Shown piece after piece: positions 1 through 7,418 of a stretch of DNA of 64,000 bases. Numbering within the stretch: position 1 is the first letter of the stretch; each line of letters begins with the position of its first letter. The stretch is from contig NZ_BDCO01000002.1 in assembly GCF_001613545.1 (NCBI RefSeq), forward strand, positions 2,294,001-2,358,000, written 5' to 3'. The position numbers were made by a program, and so were the translations under genes. The stretch comes from Terrimicrobium sacchariphilum. Lineage in GTDB: Bacteria; Verrucomicrobiota; Verrucomicrobiia; Chthoniobacterales; Terrimicrobiaceae. The notes below the pieces were generated by a model, which was not told the origin of the DNA, ran no database searches, and worked only from the letters and a program-made list of their open reading frames with translations.

Positions 1-413
1 TTGTTGCCGGTGAGGCTCCAGAGTAGCGCGTGGCCATAGGCTGCCGTTGCATCCTTCATGAGGTAGCCGACGGTCTTGTCGTGAGGGTTGATTACTGGAG
101 TGATCTTGGGTTGGTAGTCCAGGGCGGTGTATTCGCTGGCTTGTAAAGCCTTCAGCGCGGAGGTCCAGGGTTCTTCTCCGGCGGCAAGATGCTTGCGGAT
201 CTGGTCAAGTTCCGCCTGGGTGTGCAGAATGCCAGGGTGGACGAAAGCCTGATTGGCAGGCAATTCCAGGGCCGGAAGGGGCTCTCCCGGCGCGGCGGGG
301 CCCGTATAGTTTGTATCAAGGTACGCGGGCTTTTTCACTCCCTCGGTCTGCGCAAGGCACACGCTGGCAAAACACGCGGAAAGAGTAAGGCAATACAGTG
401 TTGAGGATTTCAT
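1..413 (-). CDS. Secreted alginate-lyase-like polysaccharide lyase, N-terminal part
   Basis: The complement strand is open from an ATG at 413 to the window edge, so only the first ~137 residues are visible. The start MKSSTLYCLTLSACFA is a typical Sec signal peptide ending near CLAQ. After a proline-rich stretch comes HPGILHTQAELDQIRKHL, the opening usual for secreted alginate-lyase/heparinase-type (alpha/alpha)-barrel proteins. The catalytic residues lie outside the window, so the substrate is unknown. It follows the 2-hydroxyacid dehydrogenase on the same strand after 58 bp. The two probably share a transcript starting in the 1510-1660 gap, which carries two copies of the TCAAWCYRTTGA motif. 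The family call rests on the N-terminus only. Confidence 0.6.
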   Translation of the reverse strand, partial: MKSSTLYCLTLSACFASVCLAQTEGVKKPAYLDTNYTGPAAPGEPLPALELPANQAFVHPGILHTQAELDQIRKHLAAGEEPWTSALKALQASEYTALDYQPKITPVINPHDKTVGYLMKDATAAYGHALLWSLTGN

Positions 414-471
414 GGGAGGTTGTCTGCCGGAGGCTGGCGGACGATATTTTACCGGAAAGCGATTTCCGAGG

Positions 472-1509
472 TTAAGTCGCGCGGTCGTAAATTTCCAGGG
501 TCACCTTGGCAGAAACCGGATCTCCCCGGAGGAAAGCGGCGATGTTGTGCAATGCAAGCTCCCCGCAGCGGGGGAACTGGTCTGCAGTCGGGCCTGCGAT
601 ATGGGGAGACTTTACGATGCTGTCGACGGCGTGAAGTGGTGAATCGGGCGCGATGGGATCGACCTGATAAACGTCGAGCGCGGCGTATAATCTACCGGAG
701 GCGGCGAGATCAGCAATGGCTGTCTCATCGGCGATAGCACCCCGGCCGACATTGACGAATAGTGCGCCGGGGGGCATCAGCTCCATGATCGTGCGGGAGA
801 CTGTGCCGATCGTGCGGGCGTTGAGAGCCTCGCAGTCGACGATGATTTCATTTGATGCGAAAAGCATCTCCAGGCTTTCACATGGGGCGACGTCGTACTC
901 GGTGAAGTAAGATAAGGGTACGCCGGTCGAAAAGGCGGAGACACGAGCGGCAAACGGGCGGAGGAGTTGCACGAGGGATCGTGCGACGTTTCCAAAACCA
1001 TGGATGCCAACCCGCTTCCCATACAGGGTACGGGTTCGAATCGGGGAGGGCTGCCAGCGTCTTTTGCCCGCGATAATATCGGGCCACTCGGGCGTGCGGC
1101 GAAGGCCGGAGAGGATAAGAAGCAGGGCGTGTTCCGCAACCGTGTCGGCGGCGAGAGTTCCCCAGTTTGTCACGAGCAATCCCTGCTCGAGAAGTTCGCG
1201 TGGAATAAGGTTACGTACCGAGCCACTCGCATGGCAGACATACTGGAGGGTGGGAACCTCCGCGAGAGTTTCCTTTGGAAACGGAGGCGTCGACCAGCTG
1301 GTGACTGCCACTTGAGGAGCAATGCTCCTCAGGAGTGAGAGATCGAGATATCCATCACGCTCCGCCTCGGCAGCATCGAAGATTTCAGCTCCAGGCAGTG
1401 AAAAACCAACTGGGAAAAACAGGTCGCTTTCCTTCTTGTTGATCAACAACGCGACTCGGCCGCTGGCAGCGGCCTGCGGGTTGCGATCGGAGGTCAGGGT
1501 CTGGAGCAT
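472..1509 (-). CDS. D-isomer-specific 2-hydroxyacid dehydrogenase family protein
   Basis: The product (345 aa) should be a cytoplasmic NAD(P)-dependent oxidoreductase acting on a 2-hydroxy or 2-oxo acid. The Rossmann motif VGIHGFGNVAR is at residues ~167-177, the substrate-binding Arg is in NVGRGA (R256) and the catalytic His is in SPHIAG (H303). The third triad residue is normally Glu in an E-P pair after the DV(F/Y) motif. Here that segment reads DVYQVDP, with Asp in its place, which may be a conservative change. It is transcribed away from the LacI gene and precedes the secreted lyase, so a role in catabolism of lyase products is plausible. The substrate cannot be predicted. Confidence 0.85.
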   Translation of the reverse strand: MLQTLTSDRNPQAAASGRVALLINKKESDLFFPVGFSLPGAEIFDAAEAERDGYLDLSLLRSIAPQVAVTSWSTPPFPKETLAEVPTLQYVCHASGSVRNLIPRELLEQGLLVTNWGTLAADTVAEHALLLILSGLRRTPEWPDIIAGKRRWQPSPIRTRTLYGKRVGIHGFGNVARSLVQLLRPFAARVSAFSTGVPLSYFTEYDVAPCESLEMLFASNEIIVDCEALNARTIGTVSRTIMELMPPGALFVNVGRGAIADETAIADLAASGRLYAALDVYQVDPIAPDSPLHAVDSIVKSPHIAGPTADQFPRCGELALHNIAAFLRGDPVSAKVTLEIYDRAT

Positions 1510-1561
1510 CGAACTCTCCTAATAAGCCTCGCTCTCGGATCGGTCGCGAGAGTCAATCAAG

Positions 1562-1573
1562 TCAAACTGTTGA
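1562..1573 (+). promoter_or_regulatory. Operator candidate 1 (TCAAACTGTTGA)
   Basis: This is an exact match to the repeated intergenic motif TCAAWCYRTTGA, in the gap between the dehydrogenase/lyase genes (minus) and the LacI gene (plus). A degenerate copy with the same AACAGTTT core follows at 1580-1591. Binding by the LacI product of 1661-2755 is inferred from the repeated pattern, not demonstrated. Confidence 0.6.
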
Positions 1574-1647
1574 TCGCTGCGAACAGTTTCGGTCGATAAT
1601 TTATCTTGGGTGGAGCTAGTGAAGGGTTGACTTGCCATTGGTTCAGC

Positions 1648-1659
1648 TCAAACTGTTGA
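1648..1659 (+). promoter_or_regulatory. Operator candidate 2, abutting the LacI start codon
   Basis: A second exact TCAAACTGTTGA lies one base before the LacI ATG at 1661 and 86 bp from operator 1. It occupies the place where a ribosome-binding site would be, and no purine-rich Shine-Dalgarno element is present. Autorepression by the LacI protein is the likely role. The paired spacing would allow DNA looping. Confidence 0.6.
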
Positions 1660-1660
1660 C

Positions 1661-2755
1661 ATGATCCAGCGAGTAACCTTGCGCGATATCGCGAAGGAGG
1701 TGGGCGTGCATTACAGCACAGTCAGCATGGCCCTGCGGGACAACCCCCGGATTTCCTCGGAAGTCAAAGCCCACATCAAGGCCGTGGCGGATCGTCTTGG
1801 CTATGTCCCTGACGCTGCGTTGTCAGCGCTGAATGCCTATCGGAAGGCTAAGCTTCAGGCGCATTATCAGTCGACAATAGCCTGGATCGATAACTGGTCC
1901 GGCGAATATCGTCTGCGCGATCAGCCGACGTTTGATGAATATTTTCGGGGGGCTTCCGAGCGGGCGAGGGAGCTCGGATACAATGTGGAGGAGTTCAGTC
2001 TCAAGAGAGATAAACTCACGCCTGACCAGCTTTCCCGAATCCTGCGAAGCCGCGGGATTCGCGGGCTGCTGCTTGCGCCCCAGCCCTCGGCCGGGACATG
2101 GCTGCAGCTGGCATACGAGTGGTTTTCTGTCATCACATTTGGCTACAGTCTGTATCCTCGTATTTTCAACCTGGTGACGAATCATCAGATTCACTCCGCC
2201 AATCTCGCTTTTGCGACGCTGAAGGATCTGGGCTACAAGCGTATCGGCTTATATGTGCATAAGGATCACGATGACAAAGTGGAGAACGCCTATTCCATCA
2301 GTCATTGGCTGTATCACAAGAAGCATCCCTGGGAGCAGCGCATCGAGCCTTGTTTCGATCCGTCTAGGACTCCGCCGGAGGAGACCTTTGAGCGCTGGTT
2401 TAAGAAAGCGGCTCCGGATGTGGTTTTGTTTCTAGGAGGGTTTGATGTCACGAACTGGATTCGACGGATGGGAGTGCGCGTCCCGGAAGATGTAGGTGTG
2501 GCCAATCTGAGTCTTGCGGGAGATGACGAGACGCTTTCGGGTGTTTATGAGAACGGAATTACGATCGGACGCACGGCGGTCGACAATCTGGTCGAGATGT
2601 TACAGCGCGGCGAGCAGGGTCCGCCGACCACGCCGATCCGCATTCTGGTGGAAGGAGTTTGGCGTGATGGTACGACGACGCGGCCGCAGCTTGGAGGGGA
2701 GCCTCCAGGGGCGATACCGGCCAAGGTTTCCCGCAGTAAACGACGCGCCGGATGA
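1661..2755 (+). CDS. LacI-family transcriptional regulator
   Basis: This is a DNA-binding transcription factor of 364 aa, with an N-terminal helix-turn-helix at residues ~5-55 (TLRDIAKEVGVHYSTVSMAL, then the hinge-side LGYVPD) and a periplasmic-binding-protein-like effector domain to the C-terminus. The effector is probably a sugar or oligosaccharide, as is usual for the family. The ATG at 1661 is the only good start: the upstream frame has a stop (TGA) at 1628-1630 and no ATG, GTG or TTG after it. The gene sits among the genes carrying the TCAAWCYRTTGA motif and has a copy against its own start, so it is the best candidate regulator for that motif. It converges on cassette gene A, ending 7 bp before that gene's stop. 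Confidence 0.92.
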   Translation: MIQRVTLRDIAKEVGVHYSTVSMALRDNPRISSEVKAHIKAVADRLGYVPDAALSALNAYRKAKLQAHYQSTIAWIDNWSGEYRLRDQPTFDEYFRGASERARELGYNVEEFSLKRDKLTPDQLSRILRSRGIRGLLLAPQPSAGTWLQLAYEWFSVITFGYSLYPRIFNLVTNHQIHSANLAFATLKDLGYKRIGLYVHKDHDDKVENAYSISHWLYHKKHPWEQRIEPCFDPSRTPPEETFERWFKKAAPDVVLFLGGFDVTNWIRRMGVRVPEDVGVANLSLAGDDETLSGVYENGITIGRTAVDNLVEMLQRGEQGPPTTPIRILVEGVWRDGTTTRPQLGGEPPGAIPAKVSRSKRRAG

Positions 2756-2761
2756 GAGTTG

Positions 2762-5700
2762 TTATGGTGCGAACTGATGGTTCGCAATGACGCGAAATCG
2801 ATAGTAGTCTCCCAGTGGCTGGCTGGGAGGAAACGAGCTGCTGCTAATGACGGTCGCGTAGTCGGGAATGCTGTCGCCCGGGTCAATATAGCGCTCGATC
2901 GTCTGGGAACCGCGGAGCTGTCCGAGGACCGTGTCTCGGTCTTCCCTCCAGGTTGAGTAGTCGCTACCAGGAGTCTGTTTCAGGCTCTGCACGCGGTAAT
3001 GAACGGTGTAGGTATTGGATTTGGTGGTGAGCAGAGAATAGAGGTTGGTATAGGGGCGCTCACGCACATTGTCCCCTGTGACCGGGTAGGAGTTCCAGAA
3101 GGCATCCATATTCGCGCGCGTGATCGGGAGGGCTGGCGCGGAATTATGCGCTGGGACCAGGTCAATACTGCAAATCTCGGAGGCCGAACGAAAGATATCG
3201 CCAGTCGCGAATCGGGACGCAAACTGTGAGAGCGTCTTGTCTGCATCGACCGGGAAACGCACGTCGATATTGGAGGGTTTGTTTCCGCTGCTCGGGGAGC
3301 CATTTGGGTTCTGGTATGTTTTGTAGAGGCCTGTACCAGGTGAGGGAATAACGGTTACCATCTGGCTCTTCATGGCCGCGCGCAGACCGGTATCGCGGTT
3401 GATATAGGTAAATGGGACGATCAAATGGTTCATATTGATACGACCAGCTGTGGCGAGTGGCGTGCTGATCGCATAGGGTTCAACGACCGGCATGGTGAAG
3501 AGGTCGAGGATCAGATGATCGGGCGGCATGGTGGCCGAGCCGAGTCCGGGGTGGTTGGCCGGACCGGGGCGGAACAACAAGGTCTGCCAGGGTTTGTTCG
3601 CGAGCACTCCGGTGGGGAGGGAGCCGAGCATGCCCGGGGACGGGATCATGCGATTGGGAGAGAAGAAGGTATCTCCTGCGAGCGCGGCACCGTAGTCGAG
3701 CTCGAAATATGGACGTCCGTTAACATCGTTGCGGCCTGCGTCTCCTTCGTCGGGCTTGTTGATGAGCGGGCCATCCACATTGTTGGCGATGCCATTGTCC
3801 CAGTCTGCCGGGACTCCCGATGAGGTGGTCGCGCCAGTCAGCGAAGGGACCGATGTGTCCTTGCTACGATAGTAGGTAGCGTTTCCCGGCCCTCCGTAGA
3901 AGTCCGTGTCGTTGATGTTCCGTCCCGCGGATACTTCAAACTTGGGTTGGTAGTTGGAGTAGTTGACATTGACGAGCTTGCCGCCCGATGCCCCGTACAC
4001 CGGATAGGCGAGGCCGAAACGCAGCATATGGGAATGCCTTTGGGTCGACGACATGTAGTCGGCACTGGTCATTGCGCTGGTCAACGGCTGGAGCATGGAT
4101 GATGGGACCTCTGCGCGAGCAGCGAGCAGGCGGGCATCGCCGGGAGTGGCTACGAGGGCACGGACGACATCGCGACTGCTGATCCATGAGATGTTTTTGT
4201 TAAAGTTGAGACGGCCGAACGGAGACGAGCCATTGTCGTAGAATGAGCGGAAGTTGTAGCTTGTCGCGTTGGAGTTGAGCGCGGTCGCGGAATCGGCCAC
4301 TGTATCCGGCACGGGAAGTGTCGCGGCGGGAAAGTTCAGGTTGACGGTCTGGATGGGATCAGTCGATATGCGATTGCCAGATGCATCGAGCGCGAAGATC
4401 TTGGCAACGGTCGAGCCGCCCTTGAAGTAAATCTGCCCGTTGTTCATATCTGGACAACCGACGAGGGCGGGAGGGGCTCCCGATTGTGCTCCCGTAGGGC
4501 GGGTAATGAAGGGATACCGATTGGCCGCGGAGGCTTTATTCTTTCCGTAGGTGAAGATGCGATAATCGGTGATGCCACCGTAAAGGGACATCGACAGGCC
4601 GACTGCGCCATTAGGGCGTATGACGCCGCTCGATGGAAATGTCATCGCATGCGAGGTCGAGTTGTCATTGCTCCACGCCAGCGTATCGAGGCCTTCCACC
4701 TGAATTTCATACCAGGGATAGGTGAATGGCGTCCCGCTAGTCGGGTCATACATCTGGAGAAAGAAGCCAGCCTGGACCCTCTGGGTCCCATTGGCCGTGA
4801 TGGCGGGGAATGTGAATCCGGTGAACCCCGGATATCCAGAGACTGCGGGATTAAATGCCGGACTATTATTGCCTGCTCCGATGAAGACGAGGAACGCCTG
4901 CTGAATCGTGGGAAATCGACCAAAGCCTCGCGGGTGGGAGGGTTTTCCGGTGGCAGCGTCGGAGACCGTGGTGGCCATGTCAACGATGGGAATGACCTGA
5001 CCTTTCCCTGGTTCGCCATCGGTGGCATTGGAAAAGAGCGCCCGGGCGTAAGGAGTGGCGCCCGTCGTGCTGTCCTGAAGGTTCGTCGACCGAATGTAGT
5101 CGAATATCTCGGTGAGAATCTGGTTGCGATCATCGCCATACTTGCCAGCAAATGATCCCGTACTGAACCCTGGAGCGGGAAGTGCAGTAAGGGCGCGAAG
5201 ATACTCGAGGAGCTGACGATTACGGCCGAGGCCGGTCTGTGAACCTCCGGCCGGGAGGTCCACGGTGGGACTATTCGCATCCTGGCGCTGAAAGTGAAAA
5301 ATGTGGTTGTTTACGGTCGTGCAAAAGGCGATGAGCTTGTCAAAGGGCGTCATGGCGCGAGTCCCCGACGAGTTGAGGGTGATCGGCCACATCGAGACCC
5401 TGGGGAGATTGTAGATGTTGACGTCTGGCGCCTGGCTGCTGGCAGTGAGGAAGAAGCTGGCACGGCGGAGCGTGGCGGGATCGAGCGCAGTCGGGGAGGC
5501 GAGCAGGGTTCCATTTTCCTTGCGCGCTCCGGAGGCGTCCAGGGCGGTTTGGAAAAGGAACTCGTCTACGGTGCTATATAACCGGGTGACGCTTGCAGGC
5601 AGGGTGTTTGATGTCGGTGAGGTATCCGTGTTTCCTCCTTTTGACCCGCCAGGCTTGGTGGCCGGCGTGATCGGGTACAGGTCTTCCAGGCCGAGATGGC

Positions 5701-6679
5701 TTGCGGGATTGGATGGTGTCCATCCGGTGGAGGTAATACCGAGGCCCATGACTGTGCTCAGGCAGATCGTGGCAGGATGGCCGGGATAGCGTTGAAACTC
5801 GCCCTGCACAGGCTGTCTCGTCGCGAGGTAGAAGTCCTGCGTTGTATAAGTGCGAGGGGTATCCCAGAAGGTTCCTTCCGATGCCGTGTTAATATTGATC
5901 TTGGTCGTCTCGTCATCTGTCCAGAATGCGATGCGCCCGACGATCTGATTGGTCGCGGAAGGTTGCGCTCCGGAGGAATTGAAGGAGACGACCCCATTCG
6001 CGCTTGAGGACGGCGTGATGATCTTGCCGTCTTGCAGGACGTAGAGCCACTTCACCGGCATGGGCGCCTGATTTGGGGATTTCGGATCGACCGGCGCATT
6101 GTTAAGCCAGAATCCCTCGACGGATGGTGTGCCGCTGGTGATGGGTGCATATGCCTTGGCATTTGCGGCGAGGGGCGAGTTATAGCTGGCGAGGTCGGAG
6201 GCATCGCCGACCAGGATCGGGTAATAATTCGTCGAGCCGATGCGGACAGGTTGATTTAGATCGGTGTAGATGCCTCGTTGGGAATACCAGTTTGCTGGCA
6301 CGCCATTGGTGGATGTGGTGTGGTCAAACTTTCCCGGTCCCTGCATGCCGGAGTCGGAGTACAGCTTGTAATAGCCGGAGGGTTGTCCCGACGTGGCGTA
6401 GGTACGGATCATTCCGGGCTGCGAGGCCCAGTTCAGCGAAGGGTTTCCTGTGGCGACGCGGATCTGCCCTTCGACGAGGTTGACAGCGTTATTGGCGAGT
6501 AATTTAAGCGATGCTCCGCTGGCATAGACCTTGGAGCTCTGCACTTCCGTGCGCACGGTGGCAAGGAAGGCCAGAAGGAGGATCGAGATCAGCGTGATGC
6601 CAATCAACACGAGGACGAGTGATGCGCCGCGATTGTTTCCAGAAGGGCTTCCGGCCGGGGACCAGAGAGGGCAATTCAT
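2762..6679 (-). CDS. Verru_Chthon cassette protein A (giant GspK-like pseudopilin)
   Basis: This is a very large exported protein of 1305 aa. The N-terminus has a short basic leader ending NNRG, then a hydrophobic helix ASLVLVLIGITLISILLLA and a polar helix, as in prepilins and the GspK/PilX class. There is no Glu at mature position 5 (sequence ASLVL), which matches GspK and differs from the three partner proteins. The rest is a long Asn/Ser/Thr/Gly-rich extracytoplasmic region with no domain I recognise beyond the Verrucomicrobia-restricted family of ~1200-residue 'cassette A' proteins. It lies downstream of the B gene on the same strand (106-bp gap). I infer that it caps or decorates a pseudopilus. 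The family assignment is from memory of the family's size and N-terminus. Confidence 0.8.
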   Translation of the reverse strand: MNCPLWSPAGSPSGNNRGASLVLVLIGITLISILLLAFLATVRTEVQSSKVYASGASLKLLANNAVNLVEGQIRVATGNPSLNWASQPGMIRTYATSGQPSGYYKLYSDSGMQGPGKFDHTTSTNGVPANWYSQRGIYTDLNQPVRIGSTNYYPILVGDASDLASYNSPLAANAKAYAPITSGTPSVEGFWLNNAPVDPKSPNQAPMPVKWLYVLQDGKIITPSSSANGVVSFNSSGAQPSATNQIVGRIAFWTDDETTKININTASEGTFWDTPRTYTTQDFYLATRQPVQGEFQRYPGHPATICLSTVMGLGITSTGWTPSNPASHLGLEDLYPITPATKPGGSKGGNTDTSPTSNTLPASVTRLYSTVDEFLFQTALDASGARKENGTLLASPTALDPATLRRASFFLTASSQAPDVNIYNLPRVSMWPITLNSSGTRAMTPFDKLIAFCTTVNNHIFHFQRQDANSPTVDLPAGGSQTGLGRNRQLLEYLRALTALPAPGFSTGSFAGKYGDDRNQILTEIFDYIRSTNLQDSTTGATPYARALFSNATDGEPGKGQVIPIVDMATTVSDAATGKPSHPRGFGRFPTIQQAFLVFIGAGNNSPAFNPAVSGYPGFTGFTFPAITANGTQRVQAGFFLQMYDPTSGTPFTYPWYEIQVEGLDTLAWSNDNSTSHAMTFPSSGVIRPNGAVGLSMSLYGGITDYRIFTYGKNKASAANRYPFITRPTGAQSGAPPALVGCPDMNNGQIYFKGGSTVAKIFALDASGNRISTDPIQTVNLNFPAATLPVPDTVADSATALNSNATSYNFRSFYDNGSSPFGRLNFNKNISWISSRDVVRALVATPGDARLLAARAEVPSSMLQPLTSAMTSADYMSSTQRHSHMLRFGLAYPVYGASGGKLVNVNYSNYQPKFEVSAGRNINDTDFYGGPGNATYYRSKDTSVPSLTGATTSSGVPADWDNGIANNVDGPLINKPDEGDAGRNDVNGRPYFELDYGAALAGDTFFSPNRMIPSPGMLGSLPTGVLANKPWQTLLFRPGPANHPGLGSATMPPDHLILDLFTMPVVEPYAISTPLATAGRINMNHLIVPFTYINRDTGLRAAMKSQMVTVIPSPGTGLYKTYQNPNGSPSSGNKPSNIDVRFPVDADKTLSQFASRFATGDIFRSASEICSIDLVPAHNSAPALPITRANMDAFWNSYPVTGDNVRERPYTNLYSLLTTKSNTYTVHYRVQSLKQTPGSDYSTWREDRDTVLGQLRGSQTIERYIDPGDSIPDYATVISSSSFPPSQPLGDYYRFRVIANHQFAP

Positions 6680-6785
6680 TGTTTTGAATGCTCAGGGAGT
6701 GCAGGGGAGTATGCTCGACTTCGTCGCGGTATCCGTAGCGGATCTCGGACAGCGCGGGGATTATGTTTCCGCTGGTGTAAACCGG

Positions 6786-7268
6786 TCAGGGCGAGGCGTG
6801 GCCTCGTTTGTTGGCGACAATCAGGGAGTACTGGTTGATCTGCTGTGTTTGATTGACGCGCGAAATCTGGATGCGGACATTATAGGCCTCGTTGCGAGAG
6901 GCGGAATCTTGCAATCGCACAGGGTAGGAGGAAAGACTGTCGACAGGTTCGAGCTTCACGGTGGCAGTGTAGATCGTGGCCGGGTCGCCTGTCCGGGTGG
7001 TGACTCCGCTGTTATCGTAGGTAAACTTCCTGCCTTCCAGATCTGCGAGATTGGAGAAATCGGTAAGCGCGATCTCCTCCGATAATCCCTGAACAATCTG
7101 CGACTCGATCGTCTGCGACATCGCCATCCGGAAGTTGCTAAGTCCTGCAGGCAACAGTCCCACAAGGCTAACCATGGCAAAGGCCACGATGCCTAGCGAG
7201 ATCGTGACCTCGATCAGCGTAAAGCCGGAGCGACGGAGTGCCCGGGAATCATTTCGGGAGGAAATCAT
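6786..7268 (-). CDS. Verru_Chthon cassette protein B (GspI-like prepilin)
   Basis: This is a 160-aa protein with a type IV prepilin signal: leader MISSRNDSRALRRSG, cleavage before FTLIEV, Glu at mature position 5, and the hydrophobic helix TISLGIVAFAMVSLVGLLPAG. That start resembles GspI/PilV minor pseudopilins. It is expected to be processed by a prepilin peptidase (none in this window) and to assemble in the inner membrane/periplasm with protein A, whose gene follows on the same strand. The promoter region, shared with the divergent esterase gene, holds two TCAAWCYRTTGA copies (7318 and 7369), so the B-A arm is probably controlled with its neighbours. Confidence 0.82.
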   Translation of the reverse strand: MISSRNDSRALRRSGFTLIEVTISLGIVAFAMVSLVGLLPAGLSNFRMAMSQTIESQIVQGLSEEIALTDFSNLADLEGRKFTYDNSGVTTRTGDPATIYTATVKLEPVDSLSSYPVRLQDSASRNEAYNVRIQISRVNQTQQINQYSLIVANKRGHASP

Positions 7269-7317
7269 TACACAGACAGATTACTCTGCGGGGAGCATGA
7301 CTCAACTTACGGGAATG

Positions 7318-7329
7318 TCAAACTGTTGA
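7318..7329 (+). promoter_or_regulatory. Operator candidate 3 (TCAAACTGTTGA)
   Basis: An exact copy of the motif, 50 bp upstream of the cassette B start (complement strand) and 90 bp upstream of the chosen esterase start. It is well placed to act on either divergent promoter. Confidence 0.6.
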
Positions 7330-7368
7330 CGCGTCGCGATTGTGCCGCAGTAATCTTCCGCCGTGAGG

Positions 7369-7380
7369 TCAACAGATTGA
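7369..7380 (-). promoter_or_regulatory. Operator candidate 4 (TCAATCTGTTGA on complement)
   Basis: An inverted copy of the motif, 51 bp centre to centre from operator 3, in the same divergent gap. Two copies in one divergent region, as at 1562/1648, suggest cooperative or looping repression of both transcripts. Confidence 0.58.
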
Positions 7381-7418
7381 GTTCCGACCGGCTGGCGAGA
7401 ACTGACGTTTTGAATAGG

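Noticed and set aside
472-1510. Several plus-strand open frames opposite the 2-hydroxyacid dehydrogenase (for example 967-1338)
   Set aside because: They are antisense shadows of a clear enzyme gene; their sequence is Arg/Gly/Pro-rich with no family motif.
4484-5155. 223-codon plus-strand frame inside cassette gene A
   Set aside because: It is antisense to a long coherent gene and has no recognisable domain; the length reflects the GC-rich composition.
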